Shown piece by piece: positions 45,552 through 52,851 of a stretch of 64,000 nt of DNA; the first letter of the stretch is position 1; each line of letters starts with the position of its first letter. The notes below the pieces were generated by a model. It was given only the letters and a program-made list of their open reading frames with translations. It did not search any database and was not told where the DNA came from. Both the position numbers and the translations under genes were made by a program. The DNA is taken from contig JAOQAK010000080.1 in NCBI GenBank assembly GCA_025963635.1, forward strand, positions 186,001 to 250,000, in the 5' to 3' direction. The DNA comes from Ferruginibacter sp. GTDB taxonomy: Bacteria > Bacteroidota > Bacteroidia > Chitinophagales > Chitinophagaceae.

Positions 45552-45823
45552 TACTCAGATCCCAAACATCCGAAAAACCTTCAATTTCCCCGTAATCATA
45601 GATCCACAATGGTATGTCGTACAAGGGAGTGACACAACGATGTTCAGCAAGGAAACACAGCTAGTAGAACATAACTAGATCGGTTATTCAGAGGCTTCCA
45701 TTTTTAGATGGAAAGCCCGCACAAATATTAAACATCTTATTCTGCCTGGAAGGAGCTACCTAAGCCGTTGTTGCTCTTTCCCCATTGTTTCGGGTAAAAG
45801 GAATAAGATTAAACCACAAAAAA

Positions 45824-47077
45824 ATGAACTCAGAAAAAGTAGATGTATTAGTAATCGGAGCCGGACCGGCGGGTACAGTTGCCGCCTCCATCATCAACAA
45901 AGCAGGTTTCAAAGTGAAAATTGTGGAGAAACTAAAATTTCCCCGTTTTGTAATAGGTGAGAGTTTGTTGCCGCGTTGTATGGAAGCTTTGGAAGAGGCA
46001 GGGTTTTTAGACGCAATAAAAGAACGCGGTTTCCAGGAAAAATTTGGGGCAAAATTTGTAAAGAATGGCAAGATCTGCGACTATCTTTTTGCCGACCAGT
46101 TCACTCCCGGTTGGAATTGGACCTGGCAGGTGCCAAGAGCAGAGTTTGATAAAATACTGGCAGATGAACTGGAGAAAATGGGCGTACCCGTTTGCTATGA
46201 AACTACGGTAACGGACATCGAGTTCAATGGCACTGATTCGATCACTACTATTGAAGACAAGGACGGTGTTAAAAGCATTGTTGAAGCAAGGTTCCTCGTT
46301 GACGGCAGCGGCTATGGCAGGGTGATCCCCCGCCTGTTTAACCTCGACCGGCCCTCAAACCTGGTTCCCCGGAAAGCCTTATTTGCGCATACCGTCGACA
46401 ACAAACGTTCTATGGATGATGAGCCCAACCGCATCACCATCATCGTGCATGCTTATGGCGTATGGGTTTGGGTGATTCCTTTTTCAAGTGGAATTACCTC
46501 GTTGGGTTTTGTGGGTGAACCAACATTTTTTAACAAGCATGAGGGTTCAAATGAAGAACAACTGAGGGCATTGATTGCATCAGAACCTTACCTGAGTGAG
46601 CGCTTCAAGGATGTAAAGTTCGTTTTTGAACCGCGGGTATTGGAAGCATGGTCGTCCACTACGTCCAAATTTTATGGCGAAGGTTATGTGCTTACGGGCA
46701 ATGTGACTGAATTTCTCGACCCTGTTTTTTCCTCGGGGGTTACACTTGCCACCGTTAGCAGCCAGTTGGCTGCCAACCTGGTGATCAGAAAACTGAATGG
46801 CGAAACCATCGACTGGGAGAAAGAATACACTGAAATTATGATGCAGGGAGTAAACACTTTCCGCTCTTATGTAATGGCCTGGTATGAAGGAACATTGGAT
46901 ACTATCTTTTTTGCCGACAACCAGGTGCCTGCTATAAAAAGCATGATCTGCTCCGTACTGGCCGGTTATGTTTGGGATACCACCAATCCTTATGTAAAGG
47001 ATCATGAAACCGCTCTGCACAAGCTTGCTCATATCATTGGGCTACGGGATTCAATGGCCGAAAAAACAAATCCATAG
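45824..47077 (+). CDS. flavin-dependent halogenase-family FAD oxidoreductase
   Basis: A 417-residue protein from the ATG at 45824. The FAD loop GAGPAG covers residues 12-17. The halogenase signature WxWxIP is present as WVWVIP (W214, W216, P219) and a second, Fx-x-P-x-x-S-x-G, as FLDPVFSSG (F297-P300 onward). FGESLLPRCME-like IGESLLPRC and GWNWTWQVPRAEFDKIL fit phenol-type flavin halogenases and their relatives. A candidate catalytic Lys lies in EKFGAKF. It could chlorinate the aryl or polyene part of the pigment; some relatives lack halogenating activity, so this stays an inference. A flavin reductase is not encoded nearby. Confidence 0.85.
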   Translation: MNSEKVDVLVIGAGPAGTVAASIINKAGFKVKIVEKLKFPRFVIGESLLPRCMEALEEAGFLDAIKERGFQEKFGAKFVKNGKICDYLFADQFTPGWNWTWQVPRAEFDKILADELEKMGVPVCYETTVTDIEFNGTDSITTIEDKDGVKSIVEARFLVDGSGYGRVIPRLFNLDRPSNLVPRKALFAHTVDNKRSMDDEPNRITIIVHAYGVWVWVIPFSSGITSLGFVGEPTFFNKHEGSNEEQLRALIASEPYLSERFKDVKFVFEPRVLEAWSSTTSKFYGEGYVLTGNVTEFLDPVFSSGVTLATVSSQLAANLVIRKLNGETIDWEKEYTEIMMQGVNTFRSYVMAWYEGTLDTIFFADNQVPAIKSMICSVLAGYVWDTTNPYVKDHETALHKLAHIIGLRDSMAEKTNP

Positions 47078-47079
47078 AC

Positions 47080-47733
47080 TTGCCTGCACCAATTTATATT
47101 ACCGCCAGTACCATAATTAGCAGTAACCGTCTTGTAAAAAACGGGCAAACATTGTATGAATACACTGAGTTGGATACAGCCGGGTTTTTAATGACGGCCT
47201 ACCAGCATTTGGGCGTAAAATACCCGAAGTTTTACAAAATGGATCATCTTAGCAAACTGGGCTGGCTTGCTGCTGAATTTTTATTAAAAGCCAGTTTTGA
47301 GTCAGCAAGATATGCACCGGAGCAAGTTGGCATCATTTTAACCAATGCCAATTCAAGCCTCGATGCGGATCTGAAATATTTTGAATCCGCACGGGAATTT
47401 GCAAGTCCTGCCTTGTTTGTATACACGCTACCCAATATCGTAATCGGTGAAATTTGCATTAAACATAATTTCAAAGGAGAGAATGCTTTTTTTATATTTG
47501 AAGAATTCGATGCCGGCTTTATACAGAAATATGTGAGCGGGCTGATGAATAGCAATATCTTGCAGGCTTGTATTTGTGGATGGGTTGAATGCATTGGGGA
47601 AGAATATAAGGCAGTATTGTTTTTTATTGAAAAAGGGGCGGAGAATGAACCTTCCGCTGCCGTTAATGATGTTGCGGACGATCTTTTTACAACGGATAAT
47701 TTAAATAAAATATATCATTCAGACAATGGATAA
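47080..47733 (+). CDS. ketosynthase-fold protein without catalytic Cys (half-length)
   Basis: A 217-residue protein that starts at a TTG (47080), because the KS-like first strand PAPIYITASTIISSNRLV lies directly after it and no ATG is in frame near. It follows the KS N-terminal pattern (LGWLAAEFLLKASFESARYA, VGIILTNANSSLDADLKYFE) but the nucleophile region reads YTLPNIVIGEICIKHNFKG with no Cys at the elbow, and the C-terminal half with both His is absent. Likely a partner subunit that shapes a KS complex. It overlaps the next ACP gene by 8 bases. Confidence 0.75.
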   Translation: MPAPIYITASTIISSNRLVKNGQTLYEYTELDTAGFLMTAYQHLGVKYPKFYKMDHLSKLGWLAAEFLLKASFESARYAPEQVGIILTNANSSLDADLKYFESAREFASPALFVYTLPNIVIGEICIKHNFKGENAFFIFEEFDAGFIQKYVSGLMNSNILQACICGWVECIGEEYKAVLFFIEKGAENEPSAAVNDVADDLFTTDNLNKIYHSDNG

Positions 47734-47989
47734 ATTAATACAGGATTTGAAGGTGCAGATCATTGCCCAGTTGAATTTGCAGGATGTGAAGCCGGAGGAC
47801 ATCGGCGATGATCAGCCACTGTTTGTGGAAGGTTTGGGATTGGATTCAATTGACGCCCTGGAACTGATCGTTTTATTACAACAACAATACAAGATCAAGC
47901 TTTCCAATGCCGAGGATGGGCCCAAGGTATTTCGTTCGGTAAGAACCATTGCTGAATACATCCGGGAACACCAGCCTCAAAATACTTAA
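47726..47989 (+). CDS. acyl carrier protein 2 (pigment cluster)
   Basis: An 87-residue ACP with the pantetheine Ser S41 in LGLDSIDALEL. The start overlaps the end of the previous gene by 8 bases, so translation is probably coupled. The sequence is clearly different from ACP 1, so the two may serve different stages (starter and extension). Confidence 0.92.
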   Translation: MDKLIQDLKVQIIAQLNLQDVKPEDIGDDQPLFVEGLGLDSIDALELIVLLQQQYKIKLSNAEDGPKVFRSVRTIAEYIREHQPQNT

Positions 47990-47991
47990 CA

Positions 47992-49191
47992 ATGAATGCT
48001 CCTGTTTTTATTGCGGGTATGGGCGCTATTTCGGCAATCGGGAACAATCTATCCGAATGCCTGAATGCGCTTGAAAATCAACAGGCGGGGATGGGAGAGA
48101 TGGCATACCTGCATTCTGTTCACAGCAAAACCTTGCCTGTGGCAGAAGTAAAGCTTAGCAACGATGCCCTTTCAGAGCAATTAGGTTTATCCAAAATAAT
48201 TAGTCGCACTGCAATGCTGAGTATGGTGGCTGCAAAAGAAGCGCTCGAAAATGCGGCGATTGCGGCTTTGTCGAATTTTCGCACTGGGTTTATTTCTGCC
48301 AATACAGTTGGCGGCATGGATAGAACGGAGCAATTCTTCAACGCGTTTTTACCAGATCACAAAAAAGGCAAACTGCGGGACGTGGTTCACCACGAGTGTG
48401 GTTATATATCTGAACTGGCTGCAGATTACCTGGGCATCCGCGATTATGTTACTACCATCAGTACGGCCTGCTCATCCTCAGCTAACTCAGTTTTTTATGG
48501 CGCAAGACTGATCCGGAACAATATTCTTGATGTAGTGGTTGCTGGTGGCACGGATGCACTGACAAAGTTTACCCTCAACGGTTTTAATACGCTGATGATC
48601 CTTGACCAGGATCCCTGCAAACCTTTCGATGAAAACCGGAAAGGATTGAACCTTGGCGAAGGCGCGGGATATGTGGTGATGGTATCTGAAAAGGTGGCGG
48701 CTGTGCTAAAAAAAGCTCCCTTTTGCAAGTTAAGCGGGTATTGCAATGCAAATGATGCCTACCATCAAACGGCTTCTTCACCGGATGGAACAGGATCTTA
48801 CCTGGCGATGAAAGGCGCATTGGACCGAGCCGGGCTTCTTCCCGAAGCAATCGACTATATCAACCTCCATGGCACCGGCACACAAAACAACGACATCGCG
48901 GAAGGCACTGCCATAAAGCGTTTATTTGGACCAGTATATCCTAAAATGAGTTCTACCAAATCTTTTACCGGCCATACATTGGGCGCCAGTGGGGGATTGG
49001 AAGCAGTATTTTCAGTACTCGCTTTAAGAGAAAATATTATCTATCCCAACCTGCGTTTGCAAACTCCCATGAAAGAACTTCCCTTTGTGCCGGAAACTTT
49101 GTTGCTAAAAGACGTCTCGGTTAAAAATGTGCTCTCCAATTCCTTCGGCTTTGGCGGAAATTGTTCATCCCTGATCTTTTCAAAAATATAA
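47992..49191 (+). CDS. beta-ketoacyl-ACP synthase 3
   Basis: A 399-residue protein with C160 (STACSSSAN), H293 (NLHGTGTQNND) and H328 (TGHTLGASGG). This is a KAS II-like enzyme closest to type II polyketide KS-alpha subunits. The next gene encodes a KS fold lacking Cys, so the pair looks like KS-alpha/chain-length factor. Tight spacing (2 bases on each side) marks the operon. Confidence 0.93.
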   Translation: MNAPVFIAGMGAISAIGNNLSECLNALENQQAGMGEMAYLHSVHSKTLPVAEVKLSNDALSEQLGLSKIISRTAMLSMVAAKEALENAAIAALSNFRTGFISANTVGGMDRTEQFFNAFLPDHKKGKLRDVVHHECGYISELAADYLGIRDYVTTISTACSSSANSVFYGARLIRNNILDVVVAGGTDALTKFTLNGFNTLMILDQDPCKPFDENRKGLNLGEGAGYVVMVSEKVAAVLKKAPFCKLSGYCNANDAYHQTASSPDGTGSYLAMKGALDRAGLLPEAIDYINLHGTGTQNNDIAEGTAIKRLFGPVYPKMSSTKSFTGHTLGASGGLEAVFSVLALRENIIYPNLRLQTPMKELPFVPETLLLKDVSVKNVLSNSFGFGGNCSSLIFSKI

Positions 49192-49192
49192 G

Positions 49193-50257
49193 ATGAAGCT
49201 GTATATACGGGCAACAGGCAATATTTCACCGCAAAAAACATTCGGGCACCCTGGTTTGCTGGCGGAAATAGTTGAACACAGTGGTAACCGCTTGTATTGT
49301 GTGGAACCGGATTACAAGGCATTTATCGATGTGAAGCAGATAAGAAGGATGAGCCGTATTATTAAAATGGGTGTTGCTGCTGCAATGGAATGCCTGCAAG
49401 AGGCTGGAGTGGAAGTTCCCGATGCGATTGTTACCGGCACCGCATACGGATGCCTTGAAGATACCGGTATCTTCTTATCCAAAATGGTGGAGCAGCAGGA
49501 AGAACTGCTTGCACCTACCGCGTTTATACAATCTACTCATAATACGGTGGGTGCACAAATTGCACTGATGCTGCATTGTAATGGTTACAACAATGTGTTT
49601 GTGCATAGGGGATTTTCTTTTGAAAGCGCCTTATTGGATGCTATGTTATTGCTGAAAGAGGGTGAAGCAGCCAACGTGTTGGTAGGTGGATTGGATGAAA
49701 CCACCGATACCAGTCATGCTATTTTATCCCGCTTTGGGCTGTACAAAAAAGAGCCGGTATCTAATCTTAACCTATTAGCGCAATCAACCAAAGGCACCAT
49801 TGCGGGCGAAGGTGCGGCCTTTTTTTTACTTGCCAGTCAGCCGACCGCAAACGACTTTGCTGTGCTCGAGGCATTGACTACCTTTTACAAGCCTGCCAAT
49901 ATACAGGAAACAGAACAACATATTGCATCATTCTTATCTGGACAGTCCATTGTGTCTTCGGAAATTGATTTGCTTATTACCGGCAGAAATGGAGATATGG
50001 AAGAGGATAAAGTATACAGCAAACTTGAGCAATCTGTATTTGATAAAGTACCAACTGTAAATTATAAACCTCTTTGTGGCGAATACCCTACTTCATCAGC
50101 TTTTGCGCTTTGGCTGGCGTCCAATATTATCCAATCAGGCAGCTTGCCGCCATCGCTTGAACATACCGGCAATGTTCCCGGGAAGATAAAAAGAATATTG
50201 ATCTACAATCATTTCCAAAATACACATCATTCCTTACTATTGATCTCGGCATGTTAA
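49193..50257 (+). CDS. KS-like chain-length factor (no catalytic Cys)
   Basis: A 354-residue protein with a KS fold pattern: RIIKMGVAAAMECLQEAGVE, VTGTAYGCLEDT, AFIQSTHNTVGAQIAL, and GTIAGEGAAFFLLAS. The nucleophile elbow, normally TACASG, reads HRGFSFESALLDA without a Cys, and the two His motifs are degenerate. This matches the chain-length-factor role in type II synthases: it pairs with the KS encoded just upstream and limits the number of elongation rounds. It overlaps the next gene by 7 bases. Confidence 0.85.
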   Translation: MKLYIRATGNISPQKTFGHPGLLAEIVEHSGNRLYCVEPDYKAFIDVKQIRRMSRIIKMGVAAAMECLQEAGVEVPDAIVTGTAYGCLEDTGIFLSKMVEQQEELLAPTAFIQSTHNTVGAQIALMLHCNGYNNVFVHRGFSFESALLDAMLLLKEGEAANVLVGGLDETTDTSHAILSRFGLYKKEPVSNLNLLAQSTKGTIAGEGAAFFLLASQPTANDFAVLEALTTFYKPANIQETEQHIASFLSGQSIVSSEIDLLITGRNGDMEEDKVYSKLEQSVFDKVPTVNYKPLCGEYPTSSAFALWLASNIIQSGSLPPSLEHTGNVPGKIKRILIYNHFQNTHHSLLLISAC

Positions 50258-51024
50258 CTTTCAGGAATACGAATATCGTTTTCATTTTACTGCTGGTGAT
50301 TGTTGTATGCATTAATATATTCGTGGATCTTCCGTTTATCATTTATCCTTCAATGGTATTCATCTATTCTGGCATTGTTTTTTATGGATGTTATTTTGTT
50401 GAGTCCGGTTTTTTTTTACCGATGATCTGCTTTGCCAATACCGACAAAAAAGAAATTGCAATTAGTTTTGATGATGGCCCCGCAAATCAATACACGGCGG
50501 AAGTTTTGCAGGTACTGAATGAGCAGGGGGTAAAGGCTGCTTTCTTTTGCATTGGCAAACGAATCAGGGGAAATGAAAATTTATTTCAGCAGATTCACCA
50601 GGATGGTCATCTTATTGGTAACCACAGTTATTCTCATCATAGCTGGTTTGATCTTTTTTCGGCCAAAAAGATGCTGAAAGATTTGACAATGATGGATCAT
50701 GAAATGGAAAGGGTAATAGGGGTGCAACCGAAATTGTTTCGTCCGCCATATGGCGTTATCAATCCGAATTTGAAAAAAGCAATTATTGATGGTGGATACA
50801 CCCCGGTGGGATGGAGTGTACGTTCAATGGATACGGTAATAAAGGATGAAAAATATTTATTGGATAAGATCAGTAAATCAATAAAACCCGGCGCTGTTTT
50901 TCTGTTTCATGATACCAGCAAAACCACCCTGGCTGTTTTGGCCGCGTTTATACAAAAGGTTAAAGACAGCGGCTACGAGATTGTACGATTGGATAAAATG
51001 TTACATTTGAAACCTTATGCGTAA
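50251..51024 (+). CDS. polysaccharide deacetylase family protein (NodB domain, membrane-anchored)
   Basis: A 257-residue protein. Two hydrophobic segments at the N-terminus (IVFILLLVIVVCINIFV and FIIYPSMVFIYSGIVFYGC) are followed by the NodB catalytic core: SFDDGPANQYTAEV (catalytic Asp), NHSYSHHSW (metal His pair), RPPYGVINP and FLFHDTS. The metal triad looks complete. In flexirubin-type clusters such a gene is a regular member, but its substrate there is unknown; it may act on an ester or amide of the carrier lipid rather than on a polysaccharide. Confidence 0.85.
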   Translation: MLTFRNTNIVFILLLVIVVCINIFVDLPFIIYPSMVFIYSGIVFYGCYFVESGFFLPMICFANTDKKEIAISFDDGPANQYTAEVLQVLNEQGVKAAFFCIGKRIRGNENLFQQIHQDGHLIGNHSYSHHSWFDLFSAKKMLKDLTMMDHEMERVIGVQPKLFRPPYGVINPNLKKAIIDGGYTPVGWSVRSMDTVIKDEKYLLDKISKSIKPGAVFLFHDTSKTTLAVLAAFIQKVKDSGYEIVRLDKMLHLKPYA

Positions 51025-51655
51025 AGTATTTTTTATTATCCTGGCCCTCTTTTTTATAGTAAATGCTTCCTATGCCCAGTATGCCGGCTATAGCCCGGTA
51101 ACGGATATTGCCAGGTTTACGACCGAGTTCTCAGCCGCCACACAGAAAACACAAACCATTAAGAGCAATTTTGTGCAGGAAAAAAATCTGAGTATGCTCA
51201 CTGAAAAAATTGTTTCAAAGGGGAAATTCTGGTTTAAAAGGAATAACCTGGTACGTATGGAATACAATCAACCCTTCCAGTACCTGATGATCATTAATAA
51301 GGATAAGGTGTTTGTTAAAGATGGGCAAAAAGAAAACAAAGTTTCGGCGAGATCCAATAAATTGTTTCAGCAGGTAAATAAGATAATGGTCGATTGTATG
51401 CAGGGTTCGATGCTAAGCAATGCAGATTTTAAAACAAAGGTATTTGAAAGCAAAACCGGTTACCTTGTTGAATTGGTACCTGTTGTAAAAGGATTGAAGG
51501 AACTGTTTAAAAATATAAACGTGGTGGTCGATAAAAAGGATTATTCAGCCAACAGTATCGAGATGCAGGAAGTTGGCGGAGACTATACTATCATTCGTTT
51601 TGCAAACAAAGAACTGAACACAAATATTCAAGATGCGTTGTTTACTATTCAGTAG
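51017..51655 (+). CDS. LolA-like periplasmic lipid carrier
   Basis: A 212-residue protein with a signal peptide ending NASYAQ. The pattern TIKSNFVQEKNLSMLTEKIV, SKGKFWFKRNNLVRMEYNQP, YLMIINKDKVFVKDGQKENK is the LolA half-barrel. In aryl-polyene type clusters a LolA homolog is thought to carry the hydrophobic product across the periplasm. It overlaps the previous gene by 8 bases and the next by 23. Confidence 0.87.
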   Translation: MRKVFFIILALFFIVNASYAQYAGYSPVTDIARFTTEFSAATQKTQTIKSNFVQEKNLSMLTEKIVSKGKFWFKRNNLVRMEYNQPFQYLMIINKDKVFVKDGQKENKVSARSNKLFQQVNKIMVDCMQGSMLSNADFKTKVFESKTGYLVELVPVVKGLKELFKNINVVVDKKDYSANSIEMQEVGGDYTIIRFANKELNTNIQDALFTIQ

Positions 51656-52250
51656 TTGCCTGCTGCTGATGCTTGGGTGTACATCCGCATACAAACATCT
51701 TCAGTCCACAACTGGTGATGCTGCTGTCTTACAACAATTTAAACCCACATTTTCAGTTGCATTGTACAAAGCAGGAGTGGATGTGATGGGCAATCATTTG
51801 AGCGGCCTGCTGATGATAAAAAGGATGCCCGACAGCAGTGTACGCATGGTATTTTCAAACGAAATCGGGTTTAAGTTTTTCGATTTTCAATTTTCAAAAG
51901 ATAGCGGCTTTAAAGTTTTTTCCATCATTCAGCAAATGAATAAGAAGGCTTTGATCAAAACACTGCGGAAAGATTTTGAATTGGTAATGATGGAGAACAT
52001 CAATCCGCAAGATGTGCTTATCCGGAAAAATGAGGGATTGATTTATTATACTTTCCAACGAGAAAATGGCTATTATCATTACATAACCAATACCGAAGGA
52101 ACCGAACTTGTGCGACTGGAAAGATCATCCAAAAGAAAACCGGTAATGCAAGCGGTGATGAAGGATTATGTTAACGGAATACCGGATAGTATTGGCATCA
52201 CTCATAAAAATTTCAACTTCACCATCGCCTTAAAACGAATACCTAAATAA
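51633..52250 (+). CDS. outer-membrane lipoprotein of the pigment cluster (LolB-like by position)
   Basis: A 205-residue protein with lipobox LGC (LLLMLGCTSAYKHLQ). The body shows a beta-rich pattern (GNHLSGLLMIKRMPDSSVRM, EIGFKFFDFQFSKDSGFKVF, GLIYYTFQRENGYYHYITNT). Its place after LolA and its lipid anchor suggest it receives cargo at the outer membrane, like LolB. No sequence motif proves this. The start overlaps the LolA end by 23 bases and its stop TAATG overlaps the next start. Confidence 0.6.
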   Translation: MRCLLFSSCLLLMLGCTSAYKHLQSTTGDAAVLQQFKPTFSVALYKAGVDVMGNHLSGLLMIKRMPDSSVRMVFSNEIGFKFFDFQFSKDSGFKVFSIIQQMNKKALIKTLRKDFELVMMENINPQDVLIRKNEGLIYYTFQRENGYYHYITNTEGTELVRLERSSKRKPVMQAVMKDYVNGIPDSIGITHKNFNFTIALKRIPK

Positions 52251-52624
52251 TGTTAGCAGGAGATTTTTTTTATATTACCAGTTTGGAGCAGGAGAGTGGC
52301 AAGATCAATGCCGTACTGGAAATAAATGATACTCATAGTATATTTGAAGGCCATTTTCCCGGGCAGCCGGTGGTGCCGGGTGTATGTATGATGCAGATGG
52401 TAAAGGAAATACTGGAATCGGCACTAACAATAAAGACAAAACTGGTAAGTGCCGGGCAAATGAAATTTTTAACGATAATAGATCCCACTGAAAATAATAG
52501 CATCCATGCTACCATAAAATATACTGTGGAGGAAGATGGAAAGATCAAGTTGGGTGCTTCGCTTGTGGATGATACGGTCGTTTACTTTAAGATGGATGGG
52601 GTTTTAGCCCCCCTGCCCCGCTAG
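52250..52624 (+). CDS. 3-hydroxyacyl-ACP dehydratase (FabZ-like, second hotdog)
   Basis: A 124-residue protein. The FabZ motif EGHFPGQPVVPGVCMMQM carries the catalytic His; GQMKFLTIIDP is the beta strand after it. Starts at the A of the upstream stop (TAATG). The last residues (GVLAPLPR) and the TAG come from a C-rich repeat hairpin at 52604-52640. It is the second dehydratase of the cluster and the last gene of the tight operon 45824-52624. Confidence 0.87.
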   Translation: MLAGDFFYITSLEQESGKINAVLEINDTHSIFEGHFPGQPVVPGVCMMQMVKEILESALTIKTKLVSAGQMKFLTIIDPTENNSIHATIKYTVEEDGKIKLGASLVDDTVVYFKMDGVLAPLPR

Positions 52625-52640
52625 CCAGCGGGGGTTCTAA
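52604..52640 (+). repeat. C-rich/G-rich hairpin repeat, copy B
   Basis: TTAGCCCCCCTGCCCCGCTA followed by GCCAGCGGGGGTTCTAA. CCCCGCT (52616-52622) pairs with AGCGGGG (52627-52633), and flanking bases pair further. The stop codon of the dehydratase lies in it. The spacer to 52851 contains nothing else recognisable. Confidence 0.7.
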
Positions 52641-52851
52641 ACCATGCTGATGGTCGGTTCTGTTGCAGATCATTCACAGCCTAATTTTTTTTCATTAACG
52701 GGATAAACGGATGCTTAGCCGCTTGATCCTTAAGCTTGCCCTGATGTTGAACTTAAATAATTGGTTAACTTAGCAAGAGCAGAGTATCACATATCCTCAC
52801 ATTTTCACATTACCGCTATATTTTCTATAACCACGCTGATAAAATTATTGA

